Shown piece after piece: positions 18,582 through 26,732 of a stretch of DNA of 64,000 nucleotides; position 1 is the first letter of the stretch, and the number at the start of each line of letters is the position of its first letter. The notes beneath the pieces were generated by a model that had not been told where the DNA came from, did not search any database, and saw only the letters and a program-made list of their open reading frames with translations. A program made the translations under genes and the position numbers. Source of the stretch: Acidisoma sp965199065 (GTDB lineage Bacteria; Pseudomonadota; Alphaproteobacteria; Acetobacterales; Acetobacteraceae); assembly GCF_965199065.1 (NCBI RefSeq), contig NZ_CBDAQN010000003.1, positions 1,116,001 to 1,180,000 of the forward strand, given 5' to 3'.

Positions 18582-20143
18582 ACGGGATGTCGCCGCATAT
18601 TCCGATGATCCCGGAGGATGCCCCTTTCAACGCCGAGCAGCGCGCCTGGCTGAACGGCTTCTTCGCCGGGATCTTCGGCCCTTCCGGTATGGCCGGCTCG
18701 GGCGCGATGTCCTTCGCGGCGCCGCAGGCCGAGCCGGAACCCGAGGAGGACTTTCCTTGGCACGATCCCGCGCTCGAAATGCCGGAGCGGCTGGCGCTGG
18801 CCGAGGGCAAGCCGCTGAAGCGCCGGATGATGGCGGCGATGGCGCAACTCGATTGCGGGCAGTGCGGCTACCTCTGCCAGACCTACGCCGAGGCCATCGC
18901 CGAGGGCCGCGAAGATTCGCTTTCGCTCTGCGTGCCGGGCGGTAAGCCAACGGCGAAGATGCTGAGGACCATCCGCAGCGAAGCCACCGCCGAGGCGCCC
19001 GCGCCGGCAGCGCCGGTGGTTGCTGTCCCGCCGCCGAAGTGGGCGAAGCTCGTGCATGTGCGCGGCTCGGAGCGCCTCAGCGGCGCCGCCTCCGCCAAGG
19101 ATGTGCGGCACGTGGTGATCGACCTCGCCGAAAGCGGTCTGACCTACGAACCGGGCGACTCGCTGTCGTTGCTCCCGGCAAACGATGCCGAGTTGGTGGC
19201 TGCCTGCGTCGCGGCGCTGGATGCCGAGGCCACGACGCCTGTCGCCGGCCCGGATGGCGTGACGCGCCCGCTCGCGGAGGCTTTGACCCGTCATGTCGAT
19301 ATCGCGCGGCCGCATGACCGCACGCTCGATCTTCTGGCGATGGCGGCGAAGAACCCGCGCCATGCTGAGGCGCTGCGTCGGCTGGCCGATGGCGGCGAGG
19401 GCGAACCCACCGACCCCGACCTGCTCGATCTGCTCGAGGCTTTTCCCTCCGCGCGGCCGTCGCTCGGCGAGTTGATGAGGTCGCTGCCGCCGCTGAAGCC
19501 ACGCCTCTACTCGATCGCCTCCTCGCAGGCGCTGCACCCGAGCGAGGTGCATCTTTGCGTCTCCGTCGTCTCCGGCGAGGTGCGTGGACGGCGCCGTCGT
19601 GGCGTCGCGAGCGGCTTTCTCGGTTTCGATGCGCTGAGTTTTGGCCCCGTAGAGGCCAGCATTCAGACCAGTCACTTCCGTCTGCCGGAGGACCCAAAAA
19701 CACCGGTCATCATGTGCGGTCCCGGCACCGGCATTGCGCCCTTCCGCGCGTTTCTGCAGGAGCGCGAGGCGCGCGGCGTGAAAGGACCCGCCTGGCTTTT
19801 CTTCGGCGAGCAGACGGCGGAGCATGATTTCCTGTTCCGCGACGAGATGCAGGCCTGGCTCGCCGACGGCACGCTGACGCGGCTCGACACCGCCTTCTCG
19901 CGTGACCAGGCAACGAAAATCTACGTGCAGGATCGCATGCGGGAGAATGCGGCGGAGCTTTGGCGCTGGTTCCAGGACGGCGCTCATTTCTTCGTCTGCG
20001 GCGACGCCACACGCATGGCGCGCGATGTGGACGCAACGCTACGGAAGATGGCGGTGACCGAAGGCGGCCTGACCGAGACCCAGGCAAAGGACTGGATCGT
20101 CTCCCTGGCGCGCCAGGGCCGGTACAAACGCGACATCTACTAA
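18578..20143 (+). CDS. Fe-S/FAD/NAD(P)H reductase (CysJ-like diaphorase), probable electron donor for NirA
   Basis: The protein has 521 residues. After an N-terminal WLNGFFAGIFG segment comes an Fe-S motif (about residues 89-125, LDCGQCGYLCQTYAEAI...LCVPGG) like the 'putative Fe-S cluster' domain PF04060. It sits where CysJ would carry FMN. The rest is CysJ/ferredoxin-NADP reductase-like: FAD site PRLYSIASSQ, NAD(P) site VIMCGPGTGIAPFRAFL and FFVCGDATRMA near the C-terminus. I infer electron flow NAD(P)H to FAD to the Fe-S cluster to NirA. The ATGA overlap with nirA supports a partnership. It is usually annotated 'sulfite reductase subunit alpha'; no sulfite reductase is nearby. Confidence 0.82.
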   Translation: MNGMSPHIPMIPEDAPFNAEQRAWLNGFFAGIFGPSGMAGSGAMSFAAPQAEPEPEEDFPWHDPALEMPERLALAEGKPLKRRMMAAMAQLDCGQCGYLCQTYAEAIAEGREDSLSLCVPGGKPTAKMLRTIRSEATAEAPAPAAPVVAVPPPKWAKLVHVRGSERLSGAASAKDVRHVVIDLAESGLTYEPGDSLSLLPANDAELVAACVAALDAEATTPVAGPDGVTRPLAEALTRHVDIARPHDRTLDLLAMAAKNPRHAEALRRLADGGEGEPTDPDLLDLLEAFPSARPSLGELMRSLPPLKPRLYSIASSQALHPSEVHLCVSVVSGEVRGRRRRGVASGFLGFDALSFGPVEASIQTSHFRLPEDPKTPVIMCGPGTGIAPFRAFLQEREARGVKGPAWLFFGEQTAEHDFLFRDEMQAWLADGTLTRLDTAFSRDQATKIYVQDRMRENAAELWRWFQDGAHFFVCGDATRMARDVDATLRKMAVTEGGLTETQAKDWIVSLARQGRYKRDIY

Positions 20144-20167
20144 AACCATCTCACAAGGAAAATTTCG

Positions 20168-21340
20168 ATGCCCGATCTGTTCAGCCCCTACAAGCTCAAG
20201 GACGTGACGCTGCGCAACCGCACCGTGATGTCGCCCATGACGATGTACAACTCCGTCGACGGCAAGCTCGACGACTACCATGTGAGCTACCTCGGCGCGC
20301 GCGCCGCCGGTGGTTTCGCGCTCATCTTCGGCGAGCAGATGGCGATCACGCCGGATGGCCGCACAACGACATCCTGCGCCGGCATCTGGAACGACGACCA
20401 GATCGAAGGCCACGCGCGCGTCTGCAGGATAGTCGAGCGCATGGGCGCGGTGCCCGCCATACAACTTGGCCATACCGGGCGCAAAGGCAGCGAGGTCCCG
20501 CCCCACAAAGCCACCAATGACGAGGGCACCTGGAAGCAGCTGCCGCCCGAACATCCCGATGGCTGGACCTGCGTCGCGCCCTCGGCCATCCCCTACGGCG
20601 GCGGCGGTCACATCTACCCGGTGGAACAGCTCACGCGGGAAAAGATCAAGGACATCCACAAGTCCTATGCCGATGCAGCCCGGCGCGCGCTGGATGCCGG
20701 CTACAAGTGGCTGGAAATGCACTATGCGCACGGCTATCTCGGCGCGAGTTTCTTCTCGCCGCTCGCCAACCAGCGCACCGACGAATACGGCGGCAGCGTC
20801 GAGAACCGTGCGCGCTTCCACCTCGAAGCGCTCGATGCGGTGCGCGCGGTCTGGCCCGAGAAGTACCCGTTGACGATGCGTCTCGGCTCCGACGACCTCA
20901 ACCCGAAGGGGACGCAGTTCGAGGATTCCATCATCGCCATCAGGATGATGAAGGAACACGGGCTCGACTTCGCGGACCTGTCGCTCGGCTTCAACACCGA
21001 CGAGATGATCAATCCGCCATTGAACGAGGTGGGCTTCATGATCGAGCGCACCAACCGTGTTCGCCGCGAAGTCGGCATCCCCGTCGGCACCAGCTGGAAC
21101 CTCGGCGTGCCGCAGAACGCCGACCGCGTCATCCGAGAGGAGTTGATCGATCTGGTCTTCCTCGGCCGGCCGGCGCTCGCCAACCCGCACTGGCCGATCT
21201 GGGCCGCGCGCGAACTCGGCCATGAGGACCCGTTCCACCTGGCGCCGCCCGATTGGGCCTGGTGGCTGCGCAACTTCCGCGGCCATGGCCCGAGCATCGG
21301 CCTGCCGGCAGCACCGGTCGCGGAGCGCCGCGTCGCCTGA
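20168..21340 (+). CDS. NADH:flavin oxidoreductase, old yellow enzyme family
   Basis: The 390-residue FMN-dependent TIM-barrel enzyme begins LFSPYKLKDVTLRNRTVMSP, the standard OYE start. It contains the substrate-binding segment IQLGHTGRKGS and the C-terminal FMN-phosphate motif LVFLGRPALANP. These enzymes reduce activated double bonds, or in other branches demethylate or oxidise amines; the substrate is unknown. An AAGGAAAA site lies just before the ATG. It is 24 bases after the nitrite reductase partner gene, so it may be read from the nitrate transcript. Confidence 0.85.
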   Translation: MPDLFSPYKLKDVTLRNRTVMSPMTMYNSVDGKLDDYHVSYLGARAAGGFALIFGEQMAITPDGRTTTSCAGIWNDDQIEGHARVCRIVERMGAVPAIQLGHTGRKGSEVPPHKATNDEGTWKQLPPEHPDGWTCVAPSAIPYGGGGHIYPVEQLTREKIKDIHKSYADAARRALDAGYKWLEMHYAHGYLGASFFSPLANQRTDEYGGSVENRARFHLEALDAVRAVWPEKYPLTMRLGSDDLNPKGTQFEDSIIAIRMMKEHGLDFADLSLGFNTDEMINPPLNEVGFMIERTNRVRREVGIPVGTSWNLGVPQNADRVIREELIDLVFLGRPALANPHWPIWAARELGHEDPFHLAPPDWAWWLRNFRGHGPSIGLPAAPVAERRVA

Positions 21341-21343
21341 ACA

Positions 21344-21373
21344 GAGGGCGGCTTGCCCTGAGCAGGCCGCCTC
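21344..21373 (+). terminator. Weak hairpin between oxidoreductase genes
   Basis: GGCGGC and GCCGCC (with flanking GAG/CTC) can pair across a 13-base loop directly after the OYE stop. There is no T tract, so it may be only a pause or mRNA-stability element. Confidence 0.3.
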
Positions 21374-21453
21374 CCGGTTTCGGCCATCTCGTCAAACCGC
21401 GAGACCCCCGGTAGAAACGCCGCGTATATCGCGGCTTAGGGGAGTTAACATCC

Positions 21454-22212
21454 ATGACGACGGCATTGGCGAAGGCCTATGACCTGACCGGGCAGGTCGC
21501 CCTCATCACCGGCGGCGCGCAAGGCATCGGCCTCGCCATCGGCACGCTGCTCGCCGAACAGGGCGCGCGCATCGTCATCGTCGACCAGAACCCTAAAGTG
21601 GACGAGATCGCCGCAGCGCTCGGGAACGGCAGTTTCGGCATGGGCCTCGATGTCCGCGACGACACGGCCGTCAACGCCGGTGCCGAGGCCATCCTCGGCA
21701 AGACCGGCCGGATCGATATTCTCGTCAACAACGTCGGCATCGCGCCCGTCATGCCCGCGGCTGAATTCACGGTCTCGGCCTGGGACGCAACGTTCGCCAT
21801 CAATATCCGCGCGGCCTTCCTGTTCAGTCAGGCGGTCGGGCGACACATGATCAGCCGCCGCTATGGCCGCATCGTCAGCCTTGCATCGCAGGCGGCGCTC
21901 GTGGCGCTCGAGGGGCACATCGCCTATACGGCGAGCAAGGCCGGCATCATCGGCATGTCGAAGGTTCTGGCAATGGAATGGGGCCCGCACGGCATCACCA
22001 GCAATACGATCTCGCCGACGGTGGTCAACACGGCGATGGGGCGCGAGGTCTGGTCTGGCGCTCGCGGCGATGCCTTCCGCGCCAAGATCCCCACCGGGCG
22101 TTTCGGTGAGGTGGAGGAGATCGCCCACGCAGTGCTCTACCTGGTGAGTGGTGCGGCTGGCCTCATCAACGGCGAGAACCTTGTCATCGACGGCGGCTAC
22201 ACGATTGTCTAG
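21454..22212 (+). CDS. Short-chain dehydrogenase/reductase (SDR), polyol-type
   Basis: The 252-residue classical SDR has cofactor motif TGGAQGIG (about residues 19-26), NNVG, catalytic YTASKAG and the C-terminal IDGGYTIV. The acidic residue after the second strand (IVIVDQ) favours NAD(H). It resembles D-threitol/sorbitol-type dehydrogenases, but substrate is unproven. A GGGGAG site lies upstream of the ATG. It is separated from the OYE gene by 113 bases with a weak hairpin. A small membrane protein gene follows after six bases. Confidence 0.82.
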   Translation: MTTALAKAYDLTGQVALITGGAQGIGLAIGTLLAEQGARIVIVDQNPKVDEIAAALGNGSFGMGLDVRDDTAVNAGAEAILGKTGRIDILVNNVGIAPVMPAAEFTVSAWDATFAINIRAAFLFSQAVGRHMISRRYGRIVSLASQAALVALEGHIAYTASKAGIIGMSKVLAMEWGPHGITSNTISPTVVNTAMGREVWSGARGDAFRAKIPTGRFGEVEEIAHAVLYLVSGAAGLINGENLVIDGGYTIV

Positions 22213-22218
22213 CTACTC

Positions 22219-22440
22219 ATGAACCCGATGACCCCCTTGGCTTATCATTACGGCTACGGCGGCGGCTGGTCCGACTGGATCTCGCACATGCTGGTGTCGT
22301 CGGTCATCCATGCACTCATCTACAGCGTGATCTTTCGGTTGATGCGCGACCTCACGCTGCCACAGGCGATCGTCCTCGGCGTCGTCGTGATTGCGGTTCT
22401 GTTCGTCTGGGGGCGCTCGCGCGACCGTCGCGGCTGGTGA
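22219..22440 (+). CDS. Small membrane protein, hypothetical
   Basis: The 73-residue protein has an aromatic/Gly lead (YHYGYGGGWSDW) and two hydrophobic stretches (MLVSSVIHALIYSVIFRL and AIVLGVVVIAVLFVW), then a basic end RSRDRRGW. No family is recognised with confidence; similar short 'Tyr-Gly then two helices' proteins occur in alphaproteobacteria. It begins six bases after the SDR stop, so it is probably co-transcribed. Confidence 0.55.
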   Translation: MNPMTPLAYHYGYGGGWSDWISHMLVSSVIHALIYSVIFRLMRDLTLPQAIVLGVVVIAVLFVWGRSRDRRGW

Positions 22441-22807
22441 GGCCGCATCAGGCGACCCCGTTGGCCAAGGGAACCTAGCCGGGAAGAGGCGTACGCAGTT
22501 CGTACGCTTGGGTAGCCTCGGCTCATCTTGAGGCGCTCCGGGACCGGCACCGGACCCTCCCTGCCCGGCAAGTCCATCCTTGTGATGAATTTTGGACGGT
22601 TCGTTACACCTCAAATGGGGCTTGCCGCCGACCCACCCGCGAGCTGAATGTGGGTCATCAATTTTGGTCCTGCATCGTTTGCTCTGGCAGCTAAACACAT
22701 TTGCAGCCAGCTTGAACATTTGCAGTCAAGGCTCGGCTCCATCCTATCGGTATTGAGTTGGTCGTTTAACGGCTTCACTAGACACTTCGCGCAGCGGAGC
22801 GCACCCG
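22441..22807. other. Intergenic region with short direct repeats, no gene seen
   Basis: These 367 bases lack a credible gene. They hold two pairs of direct repeats: TGATGAATTTTGG (22583-22595) against TCATCAATTTTGG (22655-22667), and ACATTTGCAG at 22697-22706 and again at 22716-22725, with start points 19 bases apart. The second pair lies about 80-110 bases before the next ATG and could be a regulator site. No tRNA, riboswitch or terminator was recognised. Confidence 0.4.
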
Positions 22808-22993
22808 ATGAACAGCAACAGTCTTAGCTACCTGGACAGTGGAAGCGCTGTCAGAACCCTGGAAGAACTGCCGCGGGTGACGCAAAGCGAGGCTCCGGCC
22901 GAGCAAGGGTCGTCGTTCTTTCGCGGAGCGATCATCGGCGTCGCCGTGGCAGTCCCTGCCTGGGCCTGGATAATCTTTTCGATCATCCGCTGA
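22808..22993 (+). CDS. Small membrane-anchored protein, hypothetical
   Basis: The 61-residue protein has a polar first half (Ser/Glu-rich, TLEELPRVTQSEAPAEQG) and one C-terminal membrane helix (GAIIGVAVAVPAWAWIIFSI) ending in Arg: a tail-anchored layout. No family is recognised. GCGCAGCGGAGCG upstream of the ATG includes a possible GGAG ribosome site. It stands alone after a 367-base gap, so it probably has its own promoter. Confidence 0.5.
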   Translation: MNSNSLSYLDSGSAVRTLEELPRVTQSEAPAEQGSSFFRGAIIGVAVAVPAWAWIIFSIIR

Positions 22994-23138
22994 GCCAACC
23001 AGACTGCGATTAATTGCGGAGGCAACGTTGACGGCTGCCGGCAGCGCCGCACGCCAGCGTTAGCAATACTTGCGGCCAGACCACCGCGACCAAAGATGCT
23101 TGCTGGTGCACGGCACCCAAGCAAGTAGGAACACACAC

Positions 23139-23810
23139 ATGGTTGAAGTCCGCACATGTCTCGCCCTGAGCGTTGGCTTAGCGCTCGGGGCTGCAGCATT
23201 CCACACCGTGCCGGCATTGGCGCAGAGCAACACTTCCAGCACGCTCAAGCTCGGAGACAAGGCGCCCACCGGCACGCTCACGCAAACGCACGGGGACTGG
23301 CGCGCCAGTGGCCTCGTCGGCGCGACAGTCTACAATGACCAGGGCAACAGCATCGGCACCATAAGCGATCTGCTGCTTTCCTCGGACGGCACCACACAGA
23401 ACGCTGTCCTTTCCGTCGGCGGCTTCCTCGGCGTCGGCAGCAAGCTCGTCGAGGTCCCTTTCAAGAACATCAAGTTCGCGCCGAGCCTCTCCAACCCCGA
23501 TAGCGGCTCCAAACAGGCTACGCAGACACCGGCATCCCCCTCCACGACGGCTCAGGCGGGGGCCGTCAACGGGGCTGGTGCCGCCGGCACTACCGGATCT
23601 GGAACGCCCGGCACTGAAACCGGCACGCCGCCTGCGTCAGCGTCAGCAAGCGGCCTAGGCGGCACCTCCGGCACCGGCCCTGGCCCTGGCAGCACGGCCC
23701 CGGGCGGCGCTGCCGGCACACCTTCAAGCCCCGCTTCTCACGAGTACAGCCTTGTATTGCCGGGCGCGACGAAGGCTTCTCTGACCTCCGACCCGGAGTT
23801 CCACTACTAG
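23139..23810 (+). CDS. Exported PRC-barrel domain protein with low-complexity tail
   Basis: The 223-residue protein has a signal peptide (CLALSVGLALGAAAFHTVPALAQ). A PRC-barrel domain follows at about residues 50-115 (LVGATVYNDQGNSIGTISDL, VLSVGGFLGVGSKLVEVPF). A Gly/Ala/Thr/Ser/Pro-rich tail makes up nearly half the protein. PRC barrels occur in stress-related and envelope proteins of alphaproteobacteria. The ATG at 23139 follows AGTAGGA by eight bases; the frame open from 23070 has no such site. A 12-base inverted repeat separates it from the convergent YidB-like gene. Confidence 0.75.
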   Translation: MVEVRTCLALSVGLALGAAAFHTVPALAQSNTSSTLKLGDKAPTGTLTQTHGDWRASGLVGATVYNDQGNSIGTISDLLLSSDGTTQNAVLSVGGFLGVGSKLVEVPFKNIKFAPSLSNPDSGSKQATQTPASPSTTAQAGAVNGAGAAGTTGSGTPGTETGTPPASASASGLGGTSGTGPGPGSTAPGGAAGTPSSPASHEYSLVLPGATKASLTSDPEFHY

Positions 23811-23830
23811 AGCCCACGTTATCTTCTCGA

Positions 23831-23864
23831 CCCAACCATCGGCCAACCGGACCCGATGGTTGGG
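23831..23864. terminator. Inverted repeat between convergent genes, probable bidirectional terminator
   Basis: CCCAACCATCGG (23831-23842) pairs perfectly with CCGATGGTTGGG (23853-23864) around a ten-base loop. It lies exactly between the PRC-barrel stop and the stop of the opposite YidB-like gene. T tracts are poor on both sides. Confidence 0.65.
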
Positions 23865-23874
23865 GAGCCACCGC

Positions 23875-24312
23875 TTATACGGAGACGGTGCCTTCGGGAA
23901 GCTGCCCATTGGGCGTCATGCCGTGAACGGCGTTGGGCAGATGTTGCGCCAGTTGGCCCAGGAAGTCGTTCGGCTCCATTCCCGCCTGAGACGCCATGGA
24001 TTGCACCTTGTCCTGACCAAGCACGTTTTGCAGTTGGTCAGGCGACACCGGCTGATTGGGCCCGTTGCCCACCCACGACTGAGCGATGTGTCCGAGGCCC
24101 GCCTGTTCGAATGCGGACAGAATTCCGCCGAGGCCGCCTCCGGCCAGACCCGTTCCCATGCCAGCGCCTTGGCCTTGGCCTTGCCCTGACATCCCTTGCT
24201 GACCGGCACCTCCCGCCTGGCCACCGAGCAGGCTTGTCAGCACTCCGCCCATCGGCGACGAGCCGCCGGAATTTTGCATGAGATCACCGACGACAGTCTC
24301 TAGAAGACCCAT
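23875..24312 (-). CDS. YidB/DUF937 family protein
   Basis: The 145-residue protein starts MGLLETVVGDLM, with a Gly/Gln-rich middle (about residues 30-65). The conserved DUF937 C-terminal part includes GLGHIAQSWVGNGPNQPVSP and VLGQDKVQSMASQAGM. Function is unknown. AGGAGGAG lies six bases before the ATG, an excellent site. It converges on the PRC-barrel gene; both families are common in stress-associated accessory loci, but the link is only positional. Confidence 0.8.
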   Translation of the reverse strand: MGLLETVVGDLMQNSGGSSPMGGVLTSLLGGQAGGAGQQGMSGQGQGQGAGMGTGLAGGGLGGILSAFEQAGLGHIAQSWVGNGPNQPVSPDQLQNVLGQDKVQSMASQAGMEPNDFLGQLAQHLPNAVHGMTPNGQLPEGTVSV

Positions 24313-24474
24313 TAGACGCTCCTCCTGATGATTTGCCGGTTCATGGAGATGTCTACCGCCATCGAAACGCGACCGTGCGGTAGATGGCGGTGCCGAGCGG
24401 CTAAACGAGCGCTATGCCTGATAAGGCAGGAAAAGTCGCGGGTTCGTGTTGATGTGCACCGGCAGCCGAGGAAT

Positions 24475-24560
24475 TGGTGGAGGGGGTTGGATTTGAACCA
24501 ACGTAGGCGTGCGCCAACGGATTTACAGTCCGTCCCCTTTAGCCACTCGGGCACCCCTCC
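24475..24560 (-). tRNA. tRNA-Tyr (anticodon GTA)
   Basis: On the minus strand the acceptor GGAGGGG pairs with CCCCTCC, followed by A and an encoded CCA. The anticodon loop reads CTGTAAA, the T arm GTTGG-TTCAAAT-CCAAC, and the long variable arm (GGCGCACGCC) gives the class II shape expected for tRNA-Tyr. Length is 86 with CCA. Confidence 0.96.
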
Positions 24561-24668
24561 GACGCGGGAAGCGGACTTCCCTCATTTGCCTCCCGTTGTC
24601 AACGAAGGCTATGGCTGGCGCGCCCAAAGAATTCTCCGCCCAACCCTTCTCCCCCGACAGGATGCGTT

Positions 24669-25940
24669 ATGAAACCGCCCCGACCCGACCGTTCGCGCGG
24701 TGCGCCCGCTGGGGCGAAGCCCCCGTATAAGCCCAGCCGTCCGCACGGCCCCTCTACAGCCACGGGTAACGGCGGCCGGTCCGCGCCCGAGGAACGTGGT
24801 GGCGCGCGGGAGACAGGCAAAGGTCAGTCTCGCACCAGCTATGCCGCCGGCGCCGAGAAGCCCCGCTTTGGCGGCGGCAAGCCCCACTCCCAGTCTGCCC
24901 AAGCACGACCGGCCCATGCCAATCCTGGGCGGTCAGCCGGTGGTCCAGCCCGCTTCCGGCCTGACCGCAACGAGGCGCGGCCAGATGGGGCGCGGCCGGC
25001 CCAGTCTCGGCCGGCCCAGTCCCGGTCGGATGGGGCTCGTTCAGATGGGGCTCGTTCGGATGAGGCGCGTCCGGTGCGGACGCTGCAGATCGAGCGCAGT
25101 TCCCAGCGTCCACCCGCCCAGGCGCAAGACCGTGCCCGTGAAAGTCTGACGCGGGATCGCGAGCCTGCCGTAAGGGAGTCCGGCGAGCGCGCCCACCGGG
25201 GCTCGGGCGGCTCTCAGGCCGCCGCGGCCCCACGCGGCACGGTCTGGCTCTACGGGTTGCACGCCGTGCAGGCGGCGCTCTCGAACCCGGCACGGCGCCT
25301 GCGCCGCCTTGTCGTCACCGAGGAAGGGTCCGCCGCCCTCTCAGCGCGCCTGCCACAGCCCTGGGCGCTCACGCCCGAGACGGTGGACCGCGCCCGCATC
25401 GACCTGCTTCTTGGCCGCGACGCCGTGCATCAGGGCGCGGCGCTGCTCGCCGACCTCCTGCCTCAGACTGTGCTGGCGACAGCGCTGGAGCGGCCCGGCC
25501 CGATCCTGATCCTCGATCAGGTCACGGACCCCCGCAACATCGGCGCCATCCTGCGCTCGGCCGCCGCCTTTGGGGTGGCCGCCGTCATCGTGCAGGAACG
25601 CCATGCGCCGGAGGAGACCGGCTCCCTCGCCAAGGCCGCCTCGGGCGCGCTGGAGACGGTGCCGCTGCTACGCGCGGTCAATCTGGCCCGCACCATCGTC
25701 ATGCTGAAGGCCGCCAACCTGTGGATCGTCGGTTTGGACGCCGAGGCAACGGGCAACCTCGACGGCATGGCCTTCAAGGAGCGCCGGGTCGCCCTCGTGC
25801 TCGGCGGCGAGGGCAGCGGCCTCCGCCGCCTCACCCGCGAGTCCTGCGACGAGCTGGCGAAGCTCCCCATGGCCGGTCTCATGGAGAGCCTCAACGTATC
25901 GGCGGCGGCGGCGGTGGCCCTGTACGAACTCACCCGCTGA
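24669..25940 (+). CDS. rlmB: RlmB-type 23S rRNA 2'-O-ribose methyltransferase (TrmH/SpoU family)
   Basis: The C-terminal 240 residues form a SPOUT methyltransferase. A substrate-binding domain (TVWLYGLHAVQAALSNPARR) leads into the catalytic knot with motifs DQVTDPRNIGAILRSAAAFG, LVLGGEGSGLRRLT and the final LNVSAAAAVALYEL. This clade methylates G2251 of 23S rRNA. The first 185 or so residues are an Arg/Pro/Ala/Ser-rich, probably disordered extension containing five-residue tandem repeats, which E. coli RlmB lacks. Start is the ATG at 24669. A later start would remove only low-complexity sequence, so the true N-terminus is uncertain. Confidence 0.85.
   Translation: MKPPRPDRSRGAPAGAKPPYKPSRPHGPSTATGNGGRSAPEERGGARETGKGQSRTSYAAGAEKPRFGGGKPHSQSAQARPAHANPGRSAGGPARFRPDRNEARPDGARPAQSRPAQSRSDGARSDGARSDEARPVRTLQIERSSQRPPAQAQDRARESLTRDREPAVRESGERAHRGSGGSQAAAAPRGTVWLYGLHAVQAALSNPARRLRRLVVTEEGSAALSARLPQPWALTPETVDRARIDLLLGRDAVHQGAALLADLLPQTVLATALERPGPILILDQVTDPRNIGAILRSAAAFGVAAVIVQERHAPEETGSLAKAASGALETVPLLRAVNLARTIVMLKAANLWIVGLDAEATGNLDGMAFKERRVALVLGGEGSGLRRLTRESCDELAKLPMAGLMESLNVSAAAAVALYELTR
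24993..25070 (+). repeat. 15-base in-frame tandem repeats in the rlmB extension
   Basis: CGGCCGGCCCAGTC+T/C occurs twice (24993-25007, 25008-25022), encoding RPAQS. After a short spacer, TCGGATGGGGCTCGT and two variants occur at 25026-25040, 25041-25055 and 25056-25070, encoding SDGAR, SDGAR, SDEAR. Confidence 0.85.
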
Positions 25941-25953
25941 ACACGGAGCAGCC

Positions 25954-26721
25954 CTAAAGCGCTGTGTAGCCGCCGTCGACGAAGATTTCCTGGCCGTTGA
26001 TCATGTCGGAGGCTGTGGCGCAGAGGAACAGGATCACGTCACACACCTCCACCGGCTGGGCCACGCGCCCGGCCGGGATCTTGGCGACCATCGGCCCCAG
26101 CTTGGCCGGATCGCCCCAGACCTGCGTGCCCATCGGGGTCATCGTGACCGTCGGGCAGACGGCGTTGCACTGGATGTTGAAACCGGCCCATTCGGCCGTC
26201 ATCACCTTGGTCAGCCCGTTGAGCCCATTCTTCGACGCCGCATAGGCTCCGTGCTCGATCAGCGCCACGGAGCTTGTCTGCGAACTCACGTTGACGATCT
26301 TCCCCGCCCTCTGGCCCATCATCGCAGGCGCCAGGGTTCGCGCCAGCAGCCAGGGCGCGCGCAGGTTGACGGCCTGGATGAGGTCCCACTCCGCGATCGT
26401 CTGATCGACCAGCAACTTGGGCACGCTGACGCCCGCGTTGTTGACGAGGATGTCGATCGTCCCCCAGGCGGCCAGAGCCTCCCGGCCCGCACGCTCCGGC
26501 GCGTCTGGCTGGCTCAGGTCGGCGGGAAGCGTGAGGCACCGGCGGCCATGGGCCTCGACCGCGGCGCGCGCCTCGGCAAGACCGCCCTCGTCCCGCGCGA
26601 CGGCCACGATATCCGCCCCCGCATCGCTCAACACGCGGCAAAGCTCGGTCCCGATGCCCTTGGAGGCGCCGGTCACCAGCGCCTTCTTGCCATGCAACGA
26701 AAACCGCTCGGCGACGCTCAT
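25954..26721 (-). CDS. SDR family oxidoreductase
   Basis: The 255-residue classical SDR has TGASKGIG (cofactor), NNAGVSV, catalytic YAASKNG and a C-terminal VDGGYTAL. It lies 11 bases after the xylitol-type dehydrogenase gene on the same strand, so the two probably form one operon acting on a polyol or sugar acid. Its stop is 13 bases from the convergent rlmB stop, with no room for a long terminator. Substrate is not predictable by eye. Confidence 0.83.
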   Translation of the reverse strand: MSVAERFSLHGKKALVTGASKGIGTELCRVLSDAGADIVAVARDEGGLAEARAAVEAHGRRCLTLPADLSQPDAPERAGREALAAWGTIDILVNNAGVSVPKLLVDQTIAEWDLIQAVNLRAPWLLARTLAPAMMGQRAGKIVNVSSQTSSVALIEHGAYAASKNGLNGLTKVMTAEWAGFNIQCNAVCPTVTMTPMGTQVWGDPAKLGPMVAKIPAGRVAQPVEVCDVILFLCATASDMINGQEIFVDGGYTAL

Positions 26722-26732
26722 GCTGTGCGCCC

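Noticed and set aside
18578..20143. Assigning the flavoprotein as true sulfite reductase CysJ
   Set aside because: It lacks the FMN flavodoxin domain and lies next to nirA rather than cysI.
24312..24672. Open frames on both strands around 24.3-24.7 kb
   Set aside because: They run through the tRNA-Tyr gene and have no ribosome site or family resemblance.
24993..25070. CRISPR-like array
   Set aside because: The units are 15-base in-frame coding repeats with no unique spacers.
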